Assembly (NCBI GenBank): GCA_029931535.1
Contig: JAQPZY010000924.1
Coordinates: 682,001 to 746,000 of the forward strand
Direction: 5' to 3'
DNA length: 64,000 nt
DNA from: Margaritifera margaritifera
Lineage: Eukaryota; Mollusca; Bivalvia; Unionida; Margaritiferidae
Both the position numbers and the translations under genes were made by a program. Below the pieces are notes generated by a model. The model had not been told where the DNA came from and did not search any database. It saw only the letters and a program-made list of their open reading frames with translations. This document shows, in pieces, positions 1 to 10,800 of the stretch (within the stretch, counting starts at the first letter, position 1; each line of letters starts with the position of its first letter).

Positions 1-90
1 AGCTATGAAAGCTACAAGTTGTCTGCCCACATAGGTGGCTATCAGAGTGATCTCCCCTTGATACAGGGATTGGAGCCAAGTCCTGTGAAT
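1..90. repeat. Right inverted terminal repeat of DIRS-like element 1
   Basis: Begins AGCTATGAAAGCT and continues through CTGCCCACATA, GAGTGATCTCCC and GATACAGGGATTGG. The reverse complement of 5680-5766 carries the same blocks in the same order with scattered mismatches. The window starts inside this repeat, so the outermost terminus is not visible. Confidence 0.85.
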
Positions 91-235
91 ATTTTAGTTA
101 CCACTGAAGCAGAATGCATGCTCTCTTAGTAGGATGTAACTATGATGAGGCTGGGATGGTGTATCCATATTATGATCAGATAGGTATTATCGAAGAAACA
201 TTTTTTACTAGAAAGATTGGTTTCTTCTTCAAATA

Positions 236-255
236 CATTACCCGATCATAATACA
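236..255. other. Internal complementary region (ICR) motif of DIRS-like element 1
   Basis: TTACCCGATCATAATACA at about 238-255 is, apart from a terminal base, the reverse complement of TATTATGATCGGGTAACA at 5821-5838, which lies outside the left ITR. DIRS elements carry an internal region complementary to their outer ends, thought to serve in circularisation of the cDNA; position and orientation here fit that. The half complementary to the right end cannot be checked because that end is off the window. Confidence 0.6.
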
Positions 256-519
256 TTAGCAGAATAGGTAAGAGGTGGACGGAGTTACACCCCTTACCAC
301 AGATAGGTCATCTCCAGTCCCCTAGGGTATGTGATGCAGCTTCTAGATTGAGAAACTGGCTGGAGTATTGACTCCATATGCCAAGATGCAGCTTTAGGAA
401 ATGAGGACATTTTTCCTCCCGCAATCCAGTGGAAGTCATCATGCTACATCCATAAGAGGCCGCTGAATGACCCGGGAAGGTAACCTGTTGCACTGCAGCG
501 ATAGGTTCAAACAGGTCTT

Positions 520-1290
520 ATTGAGTCTTCTGGGATGAAGGATATCTGGGTTAGAAGCTAGAGAAATCCATCCCACCGCTTGTATAATGTCAGTTAGGGA
601 ACAGTTTCACTCCATTGCAATACTTGTTGCGACTGCCCTAACTTCATGAGCCAAAATGCCGAACAAGACCATTTCATTCTGAGTTACCTTTCCATATACC
701 GAACAGATAACCCATCTTATCCAGAATGAAAAAGCCTGCACTGATATTTTGTCCTTTTCCTCTTTCAGAGCTAAGAATAGACAGGATCTCTCTCTTCACC
801 ACGGCTCAGTTCTGTTCAGGTACCAGTTCAAAGCTCTCACTGGGTCCTGTAGAAGATCTCAAGTTGGAGGGTCAAGGCTAGAAACAGATTTTACCATAAA
901 AGACTGCCCATGAGTGGAAGCCTGTTCTTGGTAATGAAAGCAGGGGTTGTCGGGAGTGACGCTGACCCATCCATCGGGCCTGTATGTAGTCCAGATCAAC
1001 CGACAAAGCATATATTTTGCTGATTCTGCCTGCTGTAGCTAATATGAGTAGGAAGCAGGTCTTATATATGAGAGGTGAACCAATGAAGCTCTTGAGAGTG
1101 GTTCAAACAGTGCTATATTCAGCCAAGTTAAAACCCATGACAGATTCCAAATTGTGCACAGAGCCAATGTTTTTGGGCATTTGAAATCAAAATTTGCCAG
1201 ATGGTCAAAGAGGTCTTTGTTTTGTCCTATATCCTCTCTTATGTCATGATGAAGCATGTCCGAGATTGTGGAATGGTATCCTTTTATCAT
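520..1290 (-). pseudogene. DIRS-type tyrosine recombinase (integrase), broken
   Basis: Reading down the minus strand, 1290-1039 encodes a segment with WNLSWVL and FEPLSRASL, typical of the central part of DIRS recombinases. It is followed by LATAGRISKIYALSVD in the next block (about 1030-960) and DPVRALNWYLNRTEPW (about 850-800). The catalytic HxxR segment reads AHEVRAVATS, with the His codon at 646-648 and the Arg codon at 637-639, and is followed in another frame by SLTDIIQAVGWIS. Stops and frame changes separate these blocks, so this is a pseudogene. In the family this enzyme inserts the circular DNA intermediate without a target-site duplication. Confidence 0.8.
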
Positions 1291-1640
1291 GACTGGTGCT
1301 AACTGTTTCTCTTCAAAAAGCCAAAGTAGGAAGCAACCTACTTGGGGTAATGATGCCTTAAGCAGAGAAATGTCTTCACATTCACACCATTGTGAGAAAA
1401 TTCTCTACTTTCCCTCATACACTTTCAAAGTGGAAGGCCTTCTCGCTTGCGAGTTTCTCTCCACCATTTGTGGTCGATCCAGCAAACTCATATGCGACTG
1501 AAAACTGAGGGATGAAGTGACCATTCTATTTTGGGACAGTGAGTCAGCTAATACATTTAGTCTGCCCAGAATATGACAAACTAGTACATGGATTTGCCAT
1601 TGATGACAACACCTTAGAAAATCCCTAACAATAATACAAA

Positions 1641-1745
1641 GGTATGGGGATTAGGTTCAATAATCCAAAGGTATGGGGATTTGGTTCAATAATGCAAAGG
1701 TATGGGGATTTGGTTCAATAATGCAAAGGTATGGGGATTTGGTTC
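1641..1745. repeat. 29-bp tandem repeat, 4 copies
   Basis: GGTATGGGGATT recurs at 1641, 1670, 1699 and 1728, an exact 29-bp period with few substitutions. It lies between the RT and recombinase remnants of DIRS-like element 1, so it arose inside the element or its ancestor. Confidence 0.95.
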
Positions 1746-1903
1746 CCCATTGCCTTCTGAGATAATTCACCATGGTGGAGTTGTTGGTTAGAATGAGAAT
1801 ACCCTTTCCATAAAGTTTCTTCTGCCATCAGTGAAATGCTTTCAGCATGACTTTCATCTCTAGGATATTGATATGCAATAGACGATCCTGAGTGGGCCAC
1901 TCT

Positions 1904-3010
1904 TCACTGCCCTACTGGAATGATGGAAGGAGATGTGCACCCCAACCCGCTATGCTCGCATCTGTACAAACAGTCAACTTTGGAGGTTGTACCTTCAAAG
2001 GAACACCCAATGTAAGCCAAGTGAGGTTCTCCTATTTTCTGAGATGGGACCTCACGTGCACGGAGACTGGTGTTGTTTGTTCCAAGGGGCAAAGTTTCAG
2101 CCTCCTCTGGGACAACAGTATCATTTGTAATGGACTCATAAATAGGTGACCTAGGACTATGAGATCTGCAGCTGCTTTGAGCAAGCCCAGTAGGCAAAGG
2201 AATTCTCGAGCTGAGAGACTGTTCTGTGTAAGAACTGAAGCCACTGTTGAACTGATTTTCAACTTGCGTTCCTGAGGGAGACATACTCCGTTCAGATGTG
2301 TTTTGAACTCCATACCCAAGTGGGTAAAATGTTCAGTTGGTATGATATTGGATTTTTCCTTGTTGACAAGGAATCCATGGCTGAGGAGGAGTGTAACAAG
2401 GGATTTCATGTCTTGATTCAAAATATAACTCACCTGGAGTGTTTGAAGCATGTCGTCCAGGTAGTTGGATGTCATGGACATGGAGATGGTCCTGAAGTGA
2501 GCCATTACTCAGTCCATAATACATGTGAAGACTAAGGGACTGATGTTGAGTCTGAAAGAGAGTGGCCTGAACTGTCAAACTGTCGCCCTAAAGGCAAAAC
2601 CCAGGAACTTCCTGAAAGATTTGTGAATTGGGACATGTAGATACTCATCTTGCAGATCTACACTGATAGCGAAGTCTCCCTCCTGAATGGCATTTAAAAC
2701 CCACTGTCATGTTTCCATTTTGAACCATGGTGCACATATGAAATGATTGAGAGCGCTTATGTCTATGACTGGTCAAAGACTGCTGTTGGCCTTTGGGACC
2801 AGGAATAGCCTTGAATAAAAGCCTGGTGATTTCATTTTGTGAATGATATCTACCACCCTTTTTGAAGATGTCTGCCTTGGTCAGCTCTTTGGGGATGTCT
2901 GTAGCTGATGGGACCCTGAACAATGGAAGAGGGGCCTTGAAAATGATAACTGAGGTCCTCTGAAACCTCTTGTCTGGTTCATTTATCATTGGGGCCAAAT
3001 TCTTTCCCAT
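1904..3010 (-). pseudogene. DIRS-type reverse transcriptase (with RNase H start), broken
   Basis: The minus strand from about 2860 gives, across frames, VPKANSSLRPVIDISALN, then FAISVDLQDEYLHVPIH, FRKFLGFAF and FRPLSFRLNISPLVFT. An open stretch 2505-2032 contains the catalytic box NYLDDML (the two Asp codons at 2452-2457), then GFLVNKEKS, FTHLGMEF and REFLCLLGLLKAAADL. This spacing of fingers, palm and thumb motifs is that of DIRS RTs. RNase H would follow toward 1700 but is not clear. At least one in-frame stop and several frame changes are present. The enzyme would copy the element RNA into cDNA. Confidence 0.85.
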
Positions 3011-3508
3011 TCAACACCAAAGAACAGGAGTCTTCCCCCCTCCCCGCACCAGGATATCTGATAAGGGTGGCATGAGAATGTCATCATTTCTTCTTGTAAT
3101 GAGACTGTTGTGGAGAGAAACTGTAGCGAGAATGATCCCCTTCTCTCAACTTCTTATCCACAGTTGTTCATGAAAACTGTAGCCTTCAATGTGTAGAGGA
3201 TTGGTAGGATTGCTTCCCTGTCTGCTGTGTCCTAGGGGTGTCCTTTCTATACTTTTAATTATTTCCCTTAAAATATCTCCTCGGTCTCCGAGGCTGTGTC
3301 TGTGGAAGATTTATTTCTTTGGCGGCTTGCTTACGTATTTCCTCCAACTGGCCATTGAAAAGGAGGTTAGAAGAGAATGGCTTTGTGGTGGTCTCTTAAA
3401 AAGGTGTGAGTGAAGAGCACTGCATCTCTTTCTGCCAGTTGTTGATTTGTTGCTGCTGTTAAGGCATTGGCCAGCATGAGCTGTGCAGTTGTTTAGTACT
3501 TGAGCTAT

Positions 3509-4780
3509 TCAAGAGACAGACTCCAATGCATGTCTGGTGGGAGTTGTGGTGGTAGAGGATAAATTGTTTTCTGCTTGTTGGAAGATTGCCATGGAGACTA
3601 TGTCCAACATGGAGCCTACTGATTCAACATTCCTGGCCAACTGTTGAGTGTCATTCAAGGACTTCCAGTCCATCCATGCTGAGGGTTTTGACATTCCTAG
3701 GCCTGCAATGTCTATCTACTACTGGGGATTCCATGTCAAACACCAGTGTGTGTGTTTTATAGAATCTCCTACTAAAAAACTTGATGGTAGGCATTGCTGA
3801 GAAAAGAAAAGTCTATTGCCACTAGGGTCCTGCAATTGTCTGTGTAAACAACCTAATAGGTCAGCCACTTAACCAGATTTGCGATATCAATCTGAATGCC
3901 AGTTCGCCTTTCTTGATTAGTAAGTCAATCAATGCTGGAACTCTGAACAAAGCTGTTGACAGAGAAGGAGGAGGAGGACAAAACTCTGGTGGTAACAAGC
4001 AAAAGACTTCTTTGATCGATGCCAGGAAGGCAGAGTCTTCTCTCTGTATCATTAGGTCTAGTGGAGACGATGGAGCTAGTGATTGTACTTTGTTGTCTCC
4101 AGAACGTGGTGATGCAGATGCCTCTTGTACAATCTGAGATATAGCTGGTGAAGATTATCTAAAGTGGTGGCCAACCATACTAGCTGATTATCCCAACTGG
4201 GATATGGCAACTTCCAGATGATCACTAAGCAAACACACCTTTTGAGTGGTATGTGAACGAGCTGATTCCTTATCACATGGGTACTGGGACCCTGAACTGG
4301 ACATAGGGTGCTCTGAGTGTCTGCCCTATACTGGGTATGCTGATCCATGAGAGTGCCAGTGTTATGGTGCTGAGTAGACATACTGGACAAAACATTCACT
4401 CCTCTGACATTACGGGTAAGATCTACTGTGTTGTTGACCTGTTGTGATCTAATATATATGGCAGATTCCGATCGTGGCAGAACTGCCATTTTATCTTCCA
4501 TGACATTGTCCAGTTCTTTCTGCTGGGATGGGTTATGGGATATTTGATCCACCTGTATCATGTGAGATGGTTTCTGAGTTGGCTTGATTTGATCTTGATC
4601 ATATGTAGCTGGTAGAAACAACTGGCTATCAAACCCGTGCAGTATCAGGCATATTGGTTTCACCAAGAATAGTTTGTCAAGATGAAGCGGCGAGGGTGTA
4701 GCTGGGGCTGCAGCTGTTGCCAAAAGGGATATCCTGGATCGCTTTTTGGCTGGTGGGCCTCCTGTATTGTTATACTCCAA
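3509..4780 (-). pseudogene. DIRS-type gag-like region
   Basis: The longest open stretch is 4780-4076 (234 codons, minus strand), starting MEYNNTGGPPAKKRSR, with a basic patch resembling a nuclear localisation signal, then Gln/Asn/His-rich low-complexity sequence. Shorter open blocks follow at 4052-3861 and 3694-3509. Position upstream of the RT and composition fit a DIRS gag, but I see no sequence motif that proves it. Role in the family: nucleocapsid-like RNA binding. Confidence 0.5.
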
Positions 4781-5679
4781 TAGGAAATCATTGACAGAGG
4801 TGACATCAGCATGAATACTGAGTCCTCATCTCTCAAAGTGCACTTCTGTGCTTTCCCTTTCTGTTTTGAGCATGCTTCCAGTACTAAGGCCCAGTGATGT
4901 TCGGTCCAACTAGTGCATATATGATGTGTTTCCGGAGTGGCAACCCACGCATGCTAGATATGTACCATGGTTGTCATCCACACCTTTTGCAGTGTTTACA
5001 TTGTTTGCATTTAGTCCTGCCCATGGTTAAGATCTGTAAATGAAAAATAGAGCAGACGATGTTTTACAGATGTAGCCAGCCATGCATCTTGCTTTATGAA
5101 CTCAGAGAGTGGACATTACTGGTGCTACAACATTATATTGTGTAAAGTTACCTGTAAGAAAGGGCCCGTGTGGCAGCCTGTACAGGTAAAGATAATGAAG
5201 CATCACTTTTAATAACTACAAAGTGGATGCTATGACTATAAATGATCTATAGAAAACTTACCTGTATGAATCTGACTGAAGTGGAAATTATACAGCGATA
5301 CGCGTGCAGTGTCGAGTAAAATAACTGCAACCCTGAGTTTCCTATAGCACAAACATTACCTGCACAACCAAATAAAGCTATTACTCATATCACCAATGTC
5401 GCACTAGCGACCCATGCAGGTAAGTACAAGAGGGCGCCTATGTTTACGACAAAGTTATAACTCTACAACAGATAGAAAGACTTTGTTTTCAAAAGGAAAG
5501 GAGCAAGAAAAAGTTGGATACACAGATGGAGAATACTTCCCTGAGATGAGAAACTCCTCCAACTTGGTCTAATGTTGAATATCTTTTCCAAAATTCTAGG
5601 AAGACGGTTTCCAAGGTATCTCATCAGGAGAGAGCATGCTACTCAGCACGAGTGGAAGTAGTAACTGAAGGATTCACTT
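4781..5679. other. DIRS element 1 leader region without a recognisable gene
   Basis: No open frame of note. The segment lies between the gag-like start and the left ITR, so it is probably the 5' untranslated leader of the element. Confidence 0.4.
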
Positions 5680-5766
5680 GACTTGGCACCAATCCCTGTA
5701 TCGAAGGGAGATCACTCTGTCTGACAGACACTTATGTGGGCAGTCAAATTTTAGCTTTCATAGCTA
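5680..5766. repeat. Left inverted terminal repeat of DIRS-like element 1
   Basis: Reverse complement of the repeat at 1-90: CCAATCCCTGTATC, GGGAGATCACTC, TATGTGGGCAGTC and AGCTTTCATAGCT appear in order. The sequence from 5767 to about 5838 belongs to the outer left end, because its distal part pairs with the motif at 236-255. Confidence 0.85.
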
Positions 5767-5840
5767 AAATTTTTAGCCTGGGAGGGCTGAATTTACGAGG
5801 TAGTGGTAGTTCTCCTAAGGTATTATGATCGGGTAACACA

Positions 5841-7180
5841 TCTAAAGATATATGAAACTGCCTGCCTTGCCTCCTATCTCCCAACAAAACATGATGTTTG
5901 AACAGATCAGCTGACAAGTTTTGAAATTTTGAGAAGTCAACACAAAATTTTTAATTTGCCAAAAAATCTGAAGATTCTCATCCTTAGGATATTATAAAGC
6001 ATAAGTGTGAGAGAATAACTGGAGACTTAATGTACTGTGGAAAGTATGCACTGGTATATAATTCAAGAAGACTGACTCCTTAAAACTACAGTAATCTCCC
6101 TTTTATGAAGCTCATCTAAAAGAAGCCCCAATTAGATAGCGTCCACCTTGTCATGCAACATAGGAAATTTCAATCACTTTGTCTACAGCATGAGAATTTG
6201 AGATGCCATCCTTCCCCTTTTTCATCACAGAATGAGTGGCCTCCTCAAAGAAGGACCACTGTAATTCTATCTTTCCCTCCTTCTATGAGATTAAATCAAC
6301 TTTGTCCAAAAATGTCTGCCCTCATGGTTTTTGGCCTTTTCTATTTTTAATCTGATAGAAAAGTACCAGATGTAAAATTTGTTAACAACAACTATGGCCA
6401 ACTTCTAAAATGTGCATCTTACTTGAATCTTAACTTACATTGCTGATCAGATAACAAACTTGCACATTTTGACATTTTTTGCAGAAAAACTTAGTCTGTA
6501 ACCACACCCAATATCTACAGTTTTTAATAAATTAATACAAATTACACATAATTTGCCTTTACACCTGTCCTCAAGACTATATTGTTTTGACATTATTCAT
6601 CTACTGGGCCTATCTAGTGAAATATTTCATTTTTAACTCTGTACAGCATAGTAACTCTTTTTCATTTGCAACATACCACTGAAATCATCTCTGTAATAAT
6701 AATTAAATACAAAATTCACACTTTTTAACAATTTTGATTGATTAGAAAAAATGTTTGTGCTTTGTAATATTTCTCACAGAAATCTTTATTCCTCTATCAG
6801 GGACCCCCATTAAAAATTTCAATGGGTATGAAACAGCATGTGATATACAAGCAGGTAAAGCCTTGCTGCATGCATTCTTTGTTTTGATAATGTTCTCACT
6901 TGCAATTTTGTCAAGTGGAATGAAATATCAATAGAAAAGATCACTTTATAATTTTTTCTATATGAACCTAGTTGCCAGGTGTGGTTTATGGACTTTTTCT
7001 GTTGATATGTCAAAATGTTCAAAATTAATATCTGATCAGTGAGTGATAGAAGTTTACTTTCTACTGAGATGGACCCTGAACAAACTTTGTCACTGACACT
7101 TTTCTATTAGATAACATATAGAAAACGCTATTGCTGAAAAATGTGCAAAAAAGTGTTTGGAGAGTTACTAAAATGCCAAT
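5841..7180. other. Non-coding, nothing recognised
   Basis: AT-rich sequence between DIRS element 1 and the minisatellite beside Rab exon C. I searched both strands for a C-terminal Rab exon (the SAK/G5 region) and found none. Confidence 0.5.
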
Positions 7181-7668
7181 AAATATAATGGGATATAACA
7201 TCCCAAACATGGACTTTTAAGATAAATATAATGGAATATAACATCCCAAACATGGACTTTTAAGATAAATATAATGGAATATAACATCCCAAACTTGGAC
7301 TTCTAAGATAAATATAATGGGATATAATATCCCAAACATGGGCTTCTAAGATAAATATAATGGGATATAACATCCCAAACTTGGACTTCTAAGATAAATA
7401 TAATGGAATATAACATCCCAAACTTGGACTTCTAAGATAAATATAATGGGATATAATATCCCAAACTTGGACTTCTAAGATATATATAATGGGATATAAC
7501 ATCCCAAACTTGGACTTCTAAGAAAAATGTACACTGGTGTCATAAATATAATGGGATATAATATCCCAAACTTGGTCTTCTAAGATAAATATAATGGGAT
7601 ATAATACCCCAAACTTGGTCTTCTAAGATAAATATGGGATATAATACCCCAAACTTGGTCTTCTAAGT
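7181..7668. repeat. 43-bp minisatellite with a palindrome in each unit, about 11 copies
   Basis: The unit begins AAATATAATGGGATATAA and ends in GGACTTCTAAGAT; the first two units start at 7181 and 7224, giving a 43-bp period. The best-preserved units hold TGGGATATAATATCCCA, a 17-bp near-perfect inverted repeat. The array stops about 45 bp from the splice donor of Rab exon C, inside the following intron. Confidence 0.95.
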
Positions 7669-7712
7669 AAAATGTTCACTGATATGATTAAGAGATGTCT
7701 GAATCTACTTAC

Positions 7713-7840
7713 AACTAAATCCTTCTTGGCCCCTACTATAAACTTAATGGGTTTGTCTGCATTCTCACATGCGTCATCCATCCAGCGAACCAAGCTGGCA
7801 ATAGTGCTCTCATCAGAAAGGTCAAACACAACAATCACAA
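7713..7840 (-). CDS. RAB34/RAB36: Rab exon 6 (beta4 to G4 motif, residues 135-177)
   Basis: 128 nt, acceptor CCTTTCTAG, donor GTAAGT, ending in phase 0. Encodes VVIVVFDLSDE, LVRWMDDACENADKP and FIVGAKKDLV. GAKKD takes the place of NKxD, as the GTKKD/GSKKD motifs do in RAB36/RAB34. The next exon (G5, hypervariable tail) was not found down to base 1. Confidence 0.93.
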
Positions 7841-10800
7841 CTAGAAAGGTAGAGAAGATAAGTTAATGTAAAAGGCCGTATGAAGTAAAATTTCCATGTC
7901 AACTTGTACATAAGACTGTTGAAAAAACAATACTTTGTAAATTACTATATATTGTCTGACATTATTTGATACCTTAGAATTGTTCAAAATAATATTGTGC
8001 TTTCTATATTCTTGATTGACAGTAATCTGTATTAACAAACTTAGTTTAGGCAAATTTAATGAATGTTCACTTCACATTTAAAGCTATTATAATAAAATGT
8101 CAGTTTTATTTTAACACCATTATTTTTGGTAAGCAAAACAAAATAAAATCACTAACATGTATTTTAATGATATAATTTTATATGCATACATACTAATCAT
8201 TTATTATCCATCTGCATACTAATCATTTACTATCCATCTGCATACTAATCATTTACTATCAATCTGCATACTCTAATCATTTACTATCCATCTGCATACT
8301 CTAATCATTTACTATCTATCTGCATACTAATCATTTACTATCCATCTGCATACTCTAATCATTTACTATCTATATACATACTAATCATTTACTATCCATC
8401 TGCATACTAATCATTTACTATCCATCTGCATACTCTAATCATTTACTATCCATCTGCATACTCTAATCATTTACTATCCATCTGCATACTCTAATCATTT
8501 ACTATCCATTTGCCTGAGAAACAACACATCATCAAAGTGCTCTCTTCATTCCCATACTTTACAATTATTACCTTGCAATTCATCAAAAATTTTACTGTTC
8601 AAGAACAGAAACTCATACCCAAAACTTGTGCTTTATAGAATGGTATGAAATTTTTGATGCTTTATGGATAAAAAGCAGTTTTGCAATGCTCAAAAGAATT
8701 ATTTAACTTCCATGTAAATTTAAAAACTTTTCCCTGACCTAAGTAGTGAAACTAGAAGAATAATAGTAGTACTGGTTTCTGTTAACATCTTGTGACTCTT
8801 TTCATACTTTGGAACTGTAATCACTGATTTACACATCTACACCTTCAATGTAAAACTGAAATCCAATCAAATGTAATACAAATAGACCTATATGAAGATA
8901 AGAATGATATCTGAGTAGCTTTGTGGTCTAAATAATCAATAAAGATTAAGATTTCTCACCTGTCCTAACATCACTAAATAAGTAGTCACTCAGACTCACT
9001 TTTCACAGGTATGGATATTAATATTGTTGGAAACTGTGTACAAGTTCATAATCAATTATCACTTTCTGCAAACTGATTAAATGATTGAGGAGTTATTAAT
9101 AATTAATTTTTCCACATAGTGTTTTGTCAAAACCACAAAACCAGGACTGTTTCTAAAAAAGCCGGACTCCCAAAGGATTGGAAATGGCATTGAACTGAAT
9201 TTTAGCCAAAATCTATAACATAAATCATAATTGATCAATTGGTCATTTCACTGAAAGTGACCAATGGTCAACAGAATTGATTAACCAAAGCAGCACTAGG
9301 CTATTATTATTCTTGAAAAAGAATATAATTGTTAGATTATGGAGCAAAATGTAAACAAACCACTGGCACAACCTGCCAATCATATGACTTTTTTAATATT
9401 AAGTTTCATGACAGTATAGGGGACTCTCAGAGAAATTAAGCTAAATGCAAAACTTTATAAGTGGAGTGTGAAAGTTGGTTAATGTGACCCAGTTTTGTTA
9501 GCAGTGAGATGGAGGTGAACAGAATTCTTTAAGATAAATGCATCCATAAAGTTTTGTCACTCCACATGCAACAGTCAGAGAAATGGGACTTGATTCAATA
9601 ACAATTTAAGTTTTCTTTTCCACAGTTCTTAACATACCCTAGACAGAAGCCCAGATTATCAGGGTACAAACTCTAAGCCTAGAGTAATGATGTTTAAATA
9701 CAGCAAATGATGTAGTAGTTGAAATTTCTGGCCAATTTGTTTATGATCACTGATGCTACACATGGTTTGTACACCCCCAGAGAATTTTCTTTCAATGACT
9801 ATTCAAGGTATATTCAATACTACAAAAATCTTTCAAGGAGTATTTTTTCCTTACAGAAATTACATTTTCTCCAAATTTTACCCTGCATAACATATAGAAC
9901 TGGGGAAGAAAAAGCACATAAATAATCAGCACACCACTATTGCAAAGGGGATGCTACTCCATCTGCTATCTACTCATATTATGTATCATTTGATCTGATC
10001 AAATTTATCCCATCTTATTATATACTTAAGCGTCAAATATAGAAACTTATTGGCGAAATAATTTTCATATTTTTTTCATTCCTTTATATTCACATGTGTA
10101 AAATATATCCTTATATTTTCACATGTGAAAATATAAGATTTCCCATCATGCCATGCAACGCTTGACTGTGTGTTCCTACAGAAGTTATACATGCAGCAAC
10201 AAAAACGAGCACTTTGTGATCTAGAAGAAATAAATAGAAACTGCATTACGTTTCAGACATAGAAATTAATTTTTGCTGAAAAAATCGGACTCGACGCCGT
10301 TCACGTCTCTATTAAGTTATTTCCCCATACTTCCTTGACAACAATGATAAACCCGCTGTGATGCATTAATGAATCGGACTCGCTTTGCGGTCAGATATGA
10401 TAAAATAGTTTACAAAATGTCAAAAATGTAATTTACTGCGACAGATTAGATCATCCCAATCCTACTGCTTTCTTAAGTCACTGATATTTATAAGCTCAAT
10501 CTATGTAAGTGAGTGAATTTACGAAAAGGGGGGTGGGGTGTTGTGCTGAAGAGTGAGTTTAATCTTCTAAGCTTCGATTTGAAGCAAGTTTGGTATATAA
10601 TAAAAAGAACATTTTCTTTTCCTGTGTAAATACCGGATATATTTCATCCTCTGGTACCAAAAACGATATATTTTAACTCATCGCTTCGCCACTCGTTAAA
10701 ATATCTCGTTTTTTGTACCACATGATGAAATATATCCGGTATTAACATAGGAAAAGAAAATATCCTCTATTTACTTATTTATTATTTCTCAAAAATATGT

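Larger units (their letters stand above)
1..5840 (-). mobile_element. DIRS-like tyrosine-recombinase retrotransposon, decayed (family 1)
   Basis: Coding sense is the minus strand, so the 5' end is near 5840 and the 3' end is at or just before base 1. Seen: inverted terminal repeats (1-90 against 5680-5766), an internal complementary motif (236-255 against 5819-5838), and in order gag-like sequence (4780-3509), reverse transcriptase with a YLDD box (3010-1904) and a tyrosine recombinase with an HxxR segment (1290-520). Known: this order with inverted rather than direct terminal repeats is diagnostic of DIRS elements, which integrate by a tyrosine recombinase instead of a DDE integrase. All frames are interrupted, so the copy looks dead. 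It lies downstream of exon C of the Rab gene, possibly in its next intron. Confidence 0.85.

Noticed and set aside
4076..4780. Host gene encoding a 234-residue Gln/His-rich protein
   Set aside because: It lies between the ITRs of a DIRS element, upstream of its RT and on the same strand, so gag is the simpler reading.
8189..8511. Regular short repeats that could suggest a CRISPR array
   Set aside because: Units are directly adjacent without unique spacers, and the genome is eukaryotic; this is a minisatellite.
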